A stretch of DNA of 64,000 bases from Symsagittifera roscoffensis (taxonomy: Eukaryota > Xenacoelomorpha > Acoela > Convolutidae): NCBI RefSeq assembly GCF_963678635.1, contig NC_087070.1, positions 40,369,831 through 40,433,830 of the forward strand, given 5' to 3'. Position numbers and translations under genes: made by a program. The notes below the pieces were generated by a model. The model had not been told where the DNA came from, did no database searches, and was given only the letters and a program-made list of their open reading frames with translations. Of this stretch, positions 9,463-19,300 are shown piece after piece; the first letter of the stretch is position 1, and every line of letters begins with the position of its first letter.

Positions 9463-9858
9463 ACTGTTCTTTCCAAGTTTGATTTGATTTCGATTTCAAG
9501 TTTTGACTCAAATGAGCAATTAAATGATCAATCAGGATCTAGAAAAGGAATCACGACTGTCACACCTGTCAGTTTCACCTTAACATATATCGTTAAAATT
9601 TGCTTAAAGACAGTTCAGATAAAAAGATATTTATCCTAAAATTTATTAAAATCAATTGGTTTCTAAAATTTTGGAATTCGACCTAAGATTGGACAGTCCA
9701 AACTTTGGATCTATTCCCAAAATCGTCATTTAGTTGTTCATGGTCACTAACCCCTACTTACCCATGATCTTAATAACCTAACACATAACATAACATAACA
9801 CACATATCACATATTACATGCAACTTGGTCTTTGGCCTAACACCCTCTCGCACATCAC
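9463..9858 (-). promoter_or_regulatory. Non-coding gap between Pol tail and ORF2, copy A
   Basis: These 396 bp hold no ORF. On the coding strand a reiterated TTATG/GTTATG stretch (near 9780-9830) resembles a similar tract at the same place in copy C (about 55965-56035). Equivalent gaps lie in B (34207-34768) and C (55853-56320). A second ORF this far downstream needs its own expression signal such as a promoter, splice acceptor or internal ribosome entry. The conserved position suggests the gap supplies it, but no specific motif proves this. Confidence 0.45.
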
Positions 9859-11178
9859 TCAGCCTATACTTAAGTAATATTTCTTATGTAGATACACTTG
9901 TATGTTCGTATCAGAGAATATCACGTGTACAAGCGCGTACAATTCCCGAGGATGCAGTCTTCCTCTATTTGGATCGTACACTGGAAGCGAGAGCTCCTTC
10001 ACGTCCATTTCCACAAGGAAGTCCATCAGCCTCGTCAAAGACAAGACTAGGTTTTCCGGGTCCACGTGCTGCTTCTCCGTCGCCCTCGTTACCAAGAAGC
10101 ACAAGTACTTTCCCGGTATCTGCGACACCGCCGGAGGTAAGGCTGCTACGCCCCCTATCCCTGGTCTTTGCTTCCAAAGGAATTCCACGTTTTTGTATTC
10201 CCTCTTAAAATCTGCCGCTAGCGCCGTCCTAAAACTCATGTCTGCGGTGATTGCTACCGCACATGTTCTGTTTGTGAGTATGAAATCACTGTCTGTTAGT
10301 ATTATGTTACTAGAATATTCATTTGGTAAATTAAAATACGACTCCACTACCCTGCCTATGTCAGGTTTCTTAGGTTCTTCACCTGTTTCTGCTTCTAACT
10401 CTCCTGTTTCTCTTGCTATTCTCAATTTTTTTATTATCAGGTTTTCAGTGTGGGTAAGTCCTACCCCCACTCCCCGGACAAAAATATCCATCGGCGTCCC
10501 CGTCGATCGCATACCGGGTATTAAGTCAACGTTAGAAGCTGGAATGAGAAGTTGTCCTTCCTGGGCAGCCCAGGAAGGATCGTCTCGTTCAGTCTTGATG
10601 TATTTCATGCTTTCACGATCTACGTCTTGAATCGTGACGCTGGTCTTCTCTGGATCCGAGGTCGTTTCATTCAGCCACTCTAAGACACGCAGGTTCGTCT
10701 GGTCTTGTTCATATGACTGCTGTTGCTCATCGTCAAATTCTACCTCGGGTTTCGACCAGTCGTCAACCCACTCATCGTTGTGATCATTGACTATGTCAAT
10801 GTCTTGTGACACAGTTATTTCCTCTAAGCCCACTACTTCCTCCATTATTTTCTTTAGATCTATCCTATCCACTACAAAGTCGTCACCGTAAGGATTGTAC
10901 TTCTTTCTTGGTCTCGTCCCGTCCTTCCGACGAGTCTGCATCGTGAACGGAAGATCTGGTTCCAAGTTCTTGGGAACCTCTGTCTGTTCGGGATCCTGCC
11001 AATCTTCCTCTGCGTAGGGTAAGGTTTCATCGTCCGCTTCGATCCGTTCGTTTGGATCCAGGTCCAGCGGTGTATCTGTACCATCCTCTACGATTTCGTT
11101 TCCATCGTTCTTCTGCCTGGTGCCTTTTTCATTGACCTCACAAGCAGGATCCATCATTAGATAATCCCCTTCTTCCAT
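9859..11178 (-). CDS. C-terminal tail of Pol, copy A, with macro-like domain
   Basis: The frame encodes 439 residues. In copy C it is continuous with integrase, and in A it is split off only by a 4-bp duplication (11207-11214), so it is the end of the Pol polyprotein. Residues 1-220 are acidic and low complexity. Residues 225-250 contain the invariant FVRGVGVGLTHTENL segment. Residues ~293-431 follow the pattern of TARG1/Poa1-type macro domains: an AITADMS strand, an ADFKREY helix start, a KYLCFLVTR strand, a long helix, a SLPVYDP loop and a final VYLH strand. The glycine-rich ligand loops of active macro domains are replaced, so ADP-ribose binding or hydrolysis may be lost. The assignment rests on pattern recognition. 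Confidence 0.75.
   Translation of the reverse strand: MEEGDYLMMDPACEVNEKGTRQKNDGNEIVEDGTDTPLDLDPNERIEADDETLPYAEEDWQDPEQTEVPKNLEPDLPFTMQTRRKDGTRPRKKYNPYGDDFVVDRIDLKKIMEEVVGLEEITVSQDIDIVNDHNDEWVDDWSKPEVEFDDEQQQSYEQDQTNLRVLEWLNETTSDPEKTSVTIQDVDRESMKYIKTERDDPSWAAQEGQLLIPASNVDLIPGMRSTGTPMDIFVRGVGVGLTHTENLIIKKLRIARETGELEAETGEEPKKPDIGRVVESYFNLPNEYSSNIILTDSDFILTNRTCAVAITADMSFRTALAADFKREYKNVEFLWKQRPGIGGVAALPPAVSQIPGKYLCFLVTRATEKQHVDPENLVLSLTRLMDFLVEMDVKELSLPVYDPNRGRLHPRELYALVHVIFSDTNIQVYLHKKYYLSIG
9886..10302 (-). other. Macro-like domain region, copy A
   Basis: This marks the part of the Pol tail that resembles a TARG1/Poa1-like macro domain. Strand-helix alternation, the ITADMS...ADFKREY pairing, the FLVTR strand and the LPVYDPNRG loop all fall where expected. 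It is equally recognisable in copy B (34775-35191) and copy C (about 55412-55840). Confidence 0.6.
10446..10507 (-). ncRNA. Ultra-conserved structured block inside Pol tail, copy A
   Basis: The coding strand begins with an 18-nt hairpin: stem ATCGACG, loop GGGA (a GNRA-type tetraloop), then a complementary arm that is perfect in B and C and has one mismatch in A. Next come the word TTGTCCGGGGAGT and a second short stem around GGGTA-GGACT-TACCC. A and B differ at only about four positions over 60 nt, with wobble positions of a dozen consecutive codons identical. The rest of the gene diverges freely. An RNA-level role such as packaging, processing or regulation is inferred. Confidence 0.7.
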
Positions 11179-14100
11179 GTCTGCAGGTATACACCAGTCT
11201 TCTGTCGATGGATGGATTGTGTGGCTTGATGTTCTCGTAGTGTGCGGCTCGGCCAGTACTCAGTCTATAAAAGCGTCCCTCTTGGTGCACCTCTGTAATC
11301 ATGAAGGGTCCCCTCCACTTCTTCAGAAGCTTCTTTGTCCCTTTCGGTGGTATAACCTTCTGAAATACCCATACGTAGTCTCCCACCGAGTAAGCCTTTG
11401 CACCAGCTGCTTTCTTGTCGAATCTTTTCCTCTGCCTTGCCTGTGCCTGCTGAGTGTTTCGTCTACACAAATCGTTCAACTCCTGTTGGCGTTTGATCAC
11501 ATCCCTCACGTAGACCTGTGGGGACGTTTTCTTTCCCTCATATTCTGGGTAGAAGAAGGTTAAGGGTAAAGACTTCTCGTGTCCCGTCAGCATCATGTGT
11601 GGACTAACTCCAGTGGTGGAGTGTTGCGTGCTATTATAAGCTCCCATCACCTGTGGAAGGTATCTGTCCCAATCGGTCATGTACCTGGAACAATATACCC
11701 TCAGCATCGACACTAACGTCCTATTCTGTCTTTCCACTAAGCCATTCGTCTGAGGGTGGTATGTCGTGGAGTGAGCCTGAGCGACTTGTGACCGTCTCAT
11801 AAGCTCTTTCGTAAGCTCGCCTACGAAAGCCGTTCCATTGTCCGATTGAAACGTCATTGGACAACCATGTCTTGCTATCCACGTATTGATCAGGTGGTCG
11901 CATGTCTCTTCCGCCGAGGCAGTTATGCAGGGCACGGCCTCTGCATACTTCGTGAAGTGATCTATCATGACCAAGACTTGGTTGTAACCGCTGTCTGTCA
12001 TGCATATCTTCTGGTGATCTATCTGCACCACCTCGTTGAATTCAGACGATTCAATTGATTGTAAAGGAAATCGCAACTTCCTAGGATCCTTGACCTGTTG
12101 GCATGACAGACATGCTGTCACCCATTTCTCGCATGCCTTTTTCATCCCAGGCCACTCAAAGCGCTTCAGGATCCTCTGATACACTTTGTCGATCCCTTGA
12201 TGGCCCATCTGATCATGCGACCTGAATAATAGTTCTGTCTGATAGAGTTGCGGCAACACTATCGCGTTATATTTGTATAAGACCTTGTCTTCTTCTCTTC
12301 TCCTGCAAGCCACGATCCCGTCCTTGTTCAGATATAATCTCCCCTCCTTCTGCATGAAGTATTGTCTCAGGATCCTATAGCTGTCTTCTTCCAGGTCACC
12401 TTTGTCAGGTGCACCGTTTTCTATCCACCTTTTTAGGTTGCTTGTCATGCGATCATTTCTCTGCGCCCTTAGAAGGTCCGAGAGTCTGTATCTCGCCTTC
12501 AAGTACGTCTTCATGACCCTCATCTGACTATTCAGCTCGTTGGGCTGATGTGTGTCTTCTTCCATCTTAACGCACCAAATCTTCGCCAACGGTTGTGTTT
12601 CTTGCTGAAACGGTTGAAGATCAGTCTTGACTGCCTCTTTCTGTGGCAATAAGCTCATCGAACGTTTCGATACTGCTATTGTTTCTAAGTCATCCGCTGC
12701 GTTGTCAAAGACTCTTTCGCTTGGTATTAGGTAGCGATCACTGTCAGGATCCTGGTACACTTCTCTGTCCAGGTCCCTTGCCCGAGTTTCCACTAGTAGC
12801 GTGTGTATCGCTAGTTCTGACAGTTCTGATCCCGAGGTCGAATTCCTGTCGGAATAGGTATCCATTCCTGAGTTTCGGGAATCATCATCCGTCGAAGGTG
12901 TTGTGCTGGAGACTGCACGCTCCTCCAGATCATGTCTGTATTTCCTTCGCATCCATCTGAACTCCCCGGACAAAACCTTGTTCTCTAGGTCCTGTTTCTC
13001 ATCAGGAATTTTCTCGTCTATCTGGGACTCCCCGGACAAATTCACTTGTCCCGGGTGTTGATCTTGTGATCGCTGGTTTTTCTCCTTATCCTTCTCCCCG
13101 GACAAATAGTCTTGCAGCAGATTTTGTTTTACAACTTCACCCTCTTTATCCCGGTCTACAAAGGTGACGGTTTTCTTTCGCTTGCTGCTCCCCTGTTCTT
13201 TCTGTCCGTAAGAAGTACTTGTTAAAATCTCCTGGGGTATTGAGGATACTAGTTGCTGAACTATTGTCCTACAATCCCTTTCGTTCTCTTCGTGCTGTCG
13301 TCTGGACGGCATGATCTTCACCTTCTCGCTGACTGTTAGCGATGCCACTGCTGCTGTCCACTCGGGGTCATCTCTGGTCACCTCTCTTTCTAACAATCCA
13401 CCCAGCATCCGCATTACTTGTGGTGTGACTTGCACCGTTTTATCCAATAATGAGAGGCTGTTTATATTCATGCGAGAGAGTTCTTGCTGGACCAGGTTCG
13501 AGCGCAGCAACAAATCCAAGGGGACCGGGTCCTTCTTGGACAGGATCTTTATCTCGGCTGCTTTCTCTACAGGTAGCTCAGGGTGCCCTGGAATTGGATG
13601 TCCTGATTTATCCAACCATCTCGTCAAGGGAAGCGCTTCATAAGTTTCTTTGTCCAGAAACGAGAATCCCTCCTTTACTTCCGCCTGATTGGCCTGCTTC
13701 TGCTCCAATCTTTCATAGAACTCAGTTTTCTTACTGAGGCTGTCAGCATTCTGGTGTTTATCACGCATCCTATGTTCGATTATCATATGGTAGCCATCCA
13801 GTCTTACTATCCATCTACCAATATAACTCTGATCCATCGAGTAGGTCTTCAACCAGGATAACGCTCTGTTGTCTACGCGTAACTTGAAGGGAGCGCTCCC
13901 CAAGTATGCACGGTACTTCTCCACGAAGGTGACTACTGCAAACATTTCTGCTTTTGGTGCGCCATATTTCATCTCTGTGTCACTCAAGACTTTGCTGCCG
14001 TATGCAATGGGACGGAGAACTGTTCTTCCGTTCCATTCTTGCTCTTGATGCAATATTCCTGAGATGGCCACCACCGATGCGTCTGTGTCGAGAACATACA

Positions 14101-16321
14101 TGCCCTTTTCTGTAGGCATGCCCAGCACTGGCGCTTCGCACAGTTCCCGCTTTATGTTCTCGAAGGCAACCTGTGCCTCATCGTTCCATTCGAACTTTTT
14201 CCCTTTGTTGCGCATCAGCTTCTGCATCGGGTACACCTTGTCCGCGTATCCTTTTATGAATTCTCGGTAATAATTGGCAAACCCTAGGAAGCTCATGAGC
14301 TGTGTGTCCGTTCTTGGAGCCTTCCATGTCAGCACAGCCTCTACTGCTTCTGGATCTGGCCTCACACCATGCCTGTCCACCATTCTTCCCAGGTACTTGA
14401 TCGAATCCCTAAGGATTTCACATTTCGATGGTTTGCATTTCAAGCCTGCTCTTTTCATACATCCGAAGACCTCATCGAGCCGATCAATGTGATCCTCCAG
14501 GGTCGGTGTCGCTATGACTACATCATCCACGTAGCACATCAAGAGATTCCCGTACTTTTTGGTCACTCCTGTCAAAGCCTGAGCCATCAGCCTTTGAAAA
14601 GTTGCTGTTGCATTGCACAAGCCGAAGGGCATCCTCTTCCACTGGTACAACCCCAATTCGCACGCGAAACCGGTTTTCTCCCTATCCTTTTTCCGCAAGG
14701 GAACCTGCCAGAAGGCAGAACCTAAGTCCAATGTGGTGAAGAACTTGGCATCACCAAGTTTAGATAGGCTCTCGTCTATTCGCGGTATCGGGTACGCATC
14801 TTTTATCGTTACCGCGTTCAAGTAACGAAAGTCGCAACAAAATCTAAGCTGCCCCCCTTTCTTTTTCGCCATTACTACTCCGCAAGCCCATGGCGATTTC
14901 GAGGGTTCTATCATGTCGTATTCAAGCAACATTTCTATTTCCGCTCGGCACGCTTCCGATTTATGTGGCGTCATTCGCCTTGCGCCTTCCCTATGGGGAA
15001 CGGCGCCCTCTTCTAGTTCGATTTCGTGTTCGACGAAATTACAGCAACCGATGTCCGCCTTATGTTTTGAAAATACCTCGGCGTTCCGATTTAGGAGGTC
15101 CCGCAATTTTTCAAAATCTCCCTCACCTATTTTTCCTTTTAAATGTTCTATTTCTGGCAAAACCGGTTTGTCAGAATCTAGTTCATATGACGAGGGGCGT
15201 TCCGGAAAATTCGAGCAGCTTGATAAGCCGTCGTCCGTTTCGGATTTCATTGAAAACAATTTATGAATAGATTTTAATTCATTAATTCTCTTTAAGATTT
15301 TATCTTTATTTGCACGATAAGGACAGTCTTTCACACTATATTTCTTCGAGTTTTCTGTCTCCTCATAGTCGGTCCTCATCGGCAAGGCGTAGCCAAGCTT
15401 CTTTCCACGCTGGATTGAAACCGTGGTGTCCAGTGTGTTCAACAACACACTGACACACAGTCCGTTTCGCGTTACCGAGAAGCTCCGGCCTAAAATCACC
15501 GAACTCTGACTATTTGGATTCGGTACTAAGCAAACCTGTTTACTATCACTCAACGAATTTAGATTTCTCATTCTAAAAATTGCTACTACAGCTTGTCCTG
15601 GTTGTAATTTTACTTTTCTATCCAAAAAAACTGGTACCTTATTTTCGTCTGTAATTATCCTATTAATTGGTCTCTTAACATACTTTCGGTCCGGGTTTCT
15701 AATCCGTATCATACCGTTGTTCAAATCAATCATCACGTCAAAATTCCTGACAAAATCTCTGCCCAAGATGAATTGGTCGGCGTCGTCCAGATTCTCTACC
15801 ACCAGGAAGCTCATCCAAAGGTCTCGTCCTCCCATGTGAAGGACCGTTATCGGTGTTCTTCCGGCTACGTAGATGGCTCCTCGATTTGCGGCGGCCAGTC
15901 GGAGGTTCGTAGGAATCAGATCTTCCCGTGTGAAGCCCATTCTTTCCCAAGTTTTTATCGGCATCACACTCACCACCGCTCCTGTGTCCAGAAGCCCTGT
16001 GACTCCGATTTTTGTTCCGTTGGTGTCGAGCAGGTGTGCTGTCACATCTGCTTCATATCCAATGTGTACCGCGTCTTGTTCCATCATGGCGTCATGGCCT
16101 ATCCTGCGGACTTTGAGTTCCTCTTCACCCAAATAGATCTGCCCTATTTGGTCATCATCTGTTGTTACATAAATCCTGGTGTAGATACTGATCCCATCCA
16201 CGTTCAGCATCACTTGATACGGCCCATAGACTTCTAGGTAGCGTCCATGAAGTTTCTTCATGCGAGGGCCACCCGTCGTTAGTAGTGCCCTCACAGCCCT
16301 CGACTCGGTGCGTGGCTCCAT
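11138..16321 (-). CDS. pol: Pol polyprotein of copy A: protease, RT, RNase H, integrase
   Basis: The frame has 1727 codons and begins directly after an in-frame TAG that ends gag. The protease shows LLDTGA (Asp112). RT spans about 470-700, with FTTLDLGSAFWQV, MPFGLCNA and the catalytic YVDD at 597-600. RNase H follows to about 868 (DTDAS near 745, DNRAL near 817, HQNADSLSKK near 857). Residues ~870-1340 are an unusually long acidic spacer. Integrase shows an HHCC zinc site (His1369, His1374, Cys1404, Cys1407) and the triad Asp1435, Asp1494, Glu1530 with exact D35E spacing. The last ~23 residues are out of frame owing to a 4-bp duplication; the true continuation is the Pol tail ORF. All catalytic residues appear intact. 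The domain order (integrase last) is Ty3/gypsy. Confidence 0.95.
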   Translation of the reverse strand: MEPRTESRAVRALLTTGGPRMKKLHGRYLEVYGPYQVMLNVDGISIYTRIYVTTDDDQIGQIYLGEEELKVRRIGHDAMMEQDAVHIGYEADVTAHLLDTNGTKIGVTGLLDTGAVVSVMPIKTWERMGFTREDLIPTNLRLAAANRGAIYVAGRTPITVLHMGGRDLWMSFLVVENLDDADQFILGRDFVRNFDVMIDLNNGMIRIRNPDRKYVKRPINRIITDENKVPVFLDRKVKLQPGQAVVAIFRMRNLNSLSDSKQVCLVPNPNSQSSVILGRSFSVTRNGLCVSVLLNTLDTTVSIQRGKKLGYALPMRTDYEETENSKKYSVKDCPYRANKDKILKRINELKSIHKLFSMKSETDDGLSSCSNFPERPSSYELDSDKPVLPEIEHLKGKIGEGDFEKLRDLLNRNAEVFSKHKADIGCCNFVEHEIELEEGAVPHREGARRMTPHKSEACRAEIEMLLEYDMIEPSKSPWACGVVMAKKKGGQLRFCCDFRYLNAVTIKDAYPIPRIDESLSKLGDAKFFTTLDLGSAFWQVPLRKKDREKTGFACELGLYQWKRMPFGLCNATATFQRLMAQALTGVTKKYGNLLMCYVDDVVIATPTLEDHIDRLDEVFGCMKRAGLKCKPSKCEILRDSIKYLGRMVDRHGVRPDPEAVEAVLTWKAPRTDTQLMSFLGFANYYREFIKGYADKVYPMQKLMRNKGKKFEWNDEAQVAFENIKRELCEAPVLGMPTEKGMYVLDTDASVVAISGILHQEQEWNGRTVLRPIAYGSKVLSDTEMKYGAPKAEMFAVVTFVEKYRAYLGSAPFKLRVDNRALSWLKTYSMDQSYIGRWIVRLDGYHMIIEHRMRDKHQNADSLSKKTEFYERLEQKQANQAEVKEGFSFLDKETYEALPLTRWLDKSGHPIPGHPELPVEKAAEIKILSKKDPVPLDLLLRSNLVQQELSRMNINSLSLLDKTVQVTPQVMRMLGGLLEREVTRDDPEWTAAVASLTVSEKVKIMPSRRQHEENERDCRTIVQQLVSSIPQEILTSTSYGQKEQGSSKRKKTVTFVDRDKEGEVVKQNLLQDYLSGEKDKEKNQRSQDQHPGQVNLSGESQIDEKIPDEKQDLENKVLSGEFRWMRRKYRHDLEERAVSSTTPSTDDDSRNSGMDTYSDRNSTSGSELSELAIHTLLVETRARDLDREVYQDPDSDRYLIPSERVFDNAADDLETIAVSKRSMSLLPQKEAVKTDLQPFQQETQPLAKIWCVKMEEDTHQPNELNSQMRVMKTYLKARYRLSDLLRAQRNDRMTSNLKRWIENGAPDKGDLEEDSYRILRQYFMQKEGRLYLNKDGIVACRRREEDKVLYKYNAIVLPQLYQTELLFRSHDQMGHQGIDKVYQRILKRFEWPGMKKACEKWVTACLSCQQVKDPRKLRFPLQSIESSEFNEVVQIDHQKICMTDSGYNQVLVMIDHFTKYAEAVPCITASAEETCDHLINTWIARHGCPMTFQSDNGTAFVGELTKELMRRSQVAQAHSTTYHPQTNGLVERQNRTLVSMLRVYCSRYMTDWDRYLPQVMGAYNSTQHSTTGVSPHMMLTGHEKSLPLTFFYPEYEGKKTSPQVYVRDVIKRQQELNDLCRRNTQQAQARQRKRFDKKAAGAKAYSVGDYVWVFQKVIPPKGTKKLLKKWRGPFMITEVHQEGRFYRLSTGRAAHYENIKPHNPSIDRRLVYTCRHGRRGLSNDGSCL

Positions 16322-16324
16322 CTA
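16322..16324 (-). other. In-frame TAG between gag and pol, copy A
   Basis: The stop is followed immediately by ATG in the same frame. At the aligned codon copy C has GAG and copy B TGT, so A differs from C by a single base. Readthrough of TAG to make Gag-Pol is known in gammaretroviruses. Here it could equally be a recent nonsense mutation. Confidence 0.8.
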
Positions 16325-19300
16325 CCTCAGATAGTCTGCATATGTGTCCAAATGCATCAAAGTGAACTCAGACGGTTCACTCAGATTTCTGATTACCTGA
16401 TGCCCTGCCACCGAGATTATCGACTGTATTTTACTTCCTTGCGGTGCCATACCGAACCTCTGACCAGAGATAACATTAAGTTTCATGCTCAAGCTGCTTG
16501 GTGCTTTTGCCTCTTCAACTTCCGTTGCTTCGAAGGCGTTCAGTTGCTCCTGTAATTTTTCATTCTCCAGCTCGAGTTTCACCTTTTGTTCAATCTCTTT
16601 CGTCACTAGTTCCTGCTGTACTCTATTTATAGCATCCCTCGCAGCTGCCCTATAATCGATTTTGAAGTCATCGGCCGCAGTTGCTGGTTCCGGTTCACGT
16701 GCTTCCTCTGTTACCGCTTGCATCTTCTTTGCCACCAGCTCTTGAGGTTTATCCTTTCTGCGTGCCTCCGCTTCACTCAAAAGTCGAGCCTTGCTGGCTT
16801 TCACTCCTGACAAAGCTTCTTCATGTCTTGGATGCTTGATGTCTGCCACTGCATCCCAGAATTGCGGACAATCTGATTTAAAATGACCTTCCAAGTTACA
16901 AAAGAAACACCTCGGGCCGAATTTCGCAATTACTCCTCTCATGAAATCCTCATGATCCAACTCTGACGCATCTTCGTCCTCGAGGCTAAAGCCTATTGCT
17001 TTCATGCCTTGTTTGTAAGTTGGGCATGCTGACACATGATGGTCTGTTGAACTGCAATTAGCACAAGAACGTCTCTTGTCCATATCATCCCTCGGTTTGT
17101 ACCAATTGTTCCCTTGGTTTGCTGGTCCGTTGTTAAAATTTCCATAATTGTTCTTGTAATATCCAGATCTCGAAGGAGGTTTCAACAAAAGATACTCTTT
17201 TGATTTGAGCCTCAACTCCTCCGGTGTTGGCGCATTAGTTGATAGTGGTGTGTAATGCGTTGCTAGCATCGTACGAAGTTCATCATTTTTCACACCATCG
17301 ATGAATTTTGAGGCTACGGCCAGGTTCATCCTTCGGTTTGAGTCATCCGGTTGGCTGCGTCTTCTCAGCATTTCCAAATCATCGAGAAACTTGTCTATTG
17401 TTTCATCTTCTCGTTGCCTCCGTTTCTTGAAGCGCATCATCGCCTGGTGCCCCTGCACCCCTGATCCGAAACGGTTTAACAAGATTTCGAAGATTTTCTC
17501 AGCAGTGTCACGTTGATACTGTTTCTTGGCCATGACACAGTTCAGGGCTGTCCCTTCTAAGTTGCTGGTGAGCGCGCTGCATTCCTGTCTCTCCGACAAG
17601 TCCTCTTCCTCAAAATGCAGCTTCATTACCTCTATCCAGGTATCAATACAGCCATCAGATTCGTCTTTGTAGCATCTTGGTTTCTTAAAGACTCTTCTGG
17701 ACTTCTCACTGCGTTCATTGGTTCTTGATAACCTCGTCAGGAATGTCTCTAAAGACCTGTTCAGGGGTTCAAATGCTGTGGCCATTGCCGTAGCATCCCT
17801 TGAGTGTCCCGCTTGAGTGTCCTCACACCTTGTCGAAGGCTCTGTGTGCGGTGCATCCCTGCAATCCGAATCACCATGAGCGTTTCCCGCTTGGCCCATA
17901 TGACTCCTCCTCGGGCTTGTATGCCCCATGTTGCCAGAATCGCTTCTCCCAGTCGCATGTGTGCTTTGCGTTGGTCGTTCGTTCGAGGTTTGTCTGTTCC
18001 CCGTTGAACTTGCTCTACTGTTTGGGCCCCATGCTGTATTACCCCTTGTGGCATAGCCTGATGAACTGCCCCTGCCTCTAGTGGATCCATACGTCTTCCT
18101 CCTTTGATGTTCATTGAAGTTCACCCTCGGTTCCCTGCTGGGACCTCCCGAGTTCGGCTCTCCTTCTTTTGGTCCGTTCTTGCTGCTTAGTAGCCCGTCC
18201 AACCTATCCATGATAGCCTGAGTTCGCCTCTCCATCATCGCGTCTATCTTTGTGTCAAGAGACCCAAGAGACTGCTCTTGCTGAATTCTTAACTTCTCCA
18301 TGTCGGCTCTTAAGCGTAACTCCCTCTGTTCCGCCTCTCTTGTCATTCGCGACAAGTTCCTCGTCATATGTTCGTCCGTTCTTTCTTTCAAGCGTTTTTC
18401 GCTTCTGCCAACTTCTTGTCTGTTGCGGTTTATTTCTTCCCGCAGACTTTCTCTTTCCATGTGAACTGCTCTTTCTAGTTCACTCATCCTTATCGACATC
18501 TGTTCATTTTGTTCTCCTAAACTGCCCACTATGTTGTTTAAGGCTTCCTCTAGTGCTGCCCCGTTATCCATGAGTGGCGTCACTAGTGGTGGTGTAACCC
18601 TGTCGGTCCCAGGTAACTTCGTGCTTGTCGAGATCCGGGCCTTGACTCTCTGCTTCAACGTCTTTTCATTATTTAATTCAGGATCCATTAACGCGTTGCC
18701 AAGCCCTCTGGTTCTACTCTCTCCAGGTTGTGGCTCCGAACTTGTCCTAATCGCGAAGTCCTTTGACTGGCCCGGTGTGTTTGCCTCTTTGCTTATCGTT
18801 GTCACTACACCAAATTTGTCCATGGTTCCAGTCTCTCTTTCGACGTGTCCCTCGTTCTCCTGGATCGAACTGTTGAGGCTGACCTGAGATCCAAAGTCCC
18901 CTTGCTCCTCTTCATCCTCTTCCTCCTGGGATTCACCGTCGTTTCCTGCTCCTCCTCCCATGCTGAATGGAAAGATGTTTCCGAAGGTATTCTTCATTCT
19001 TTCTGAGAACGATGATGAGGTTGTTTGTTTCCCAGTTCCGCTTGCCATCATAGTGTTGTCTGTCGGAGATCTTCTAGTTGCCGCTACCTCAGTTGAGATG
19101 TCGGACAGCTCCGACATCTCTTCTCGATCCAATGTCCCGTTGGAAGTGGCAAAATCATGGCCTTGTTCTACCGGGGTAGATTCACTCGCCAGCCTTCTGC
19201 CTCTCCCTTCCAGTTCATTTACTTCCTGGTTGTCATTCATGGTATGGTCCGTATTGACCTCCACTTCTAACAGTTCTCTTCGCTCTTCTGAGGTCTTCTG

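Noticed and set aside
10446-10470. Antisense 5' splice site (GGGTAAGT) conserved in all three copies
   Set aside because: It falls inside the conserved structured coding block and no antisense exon is evident; conservation is explained by the block.
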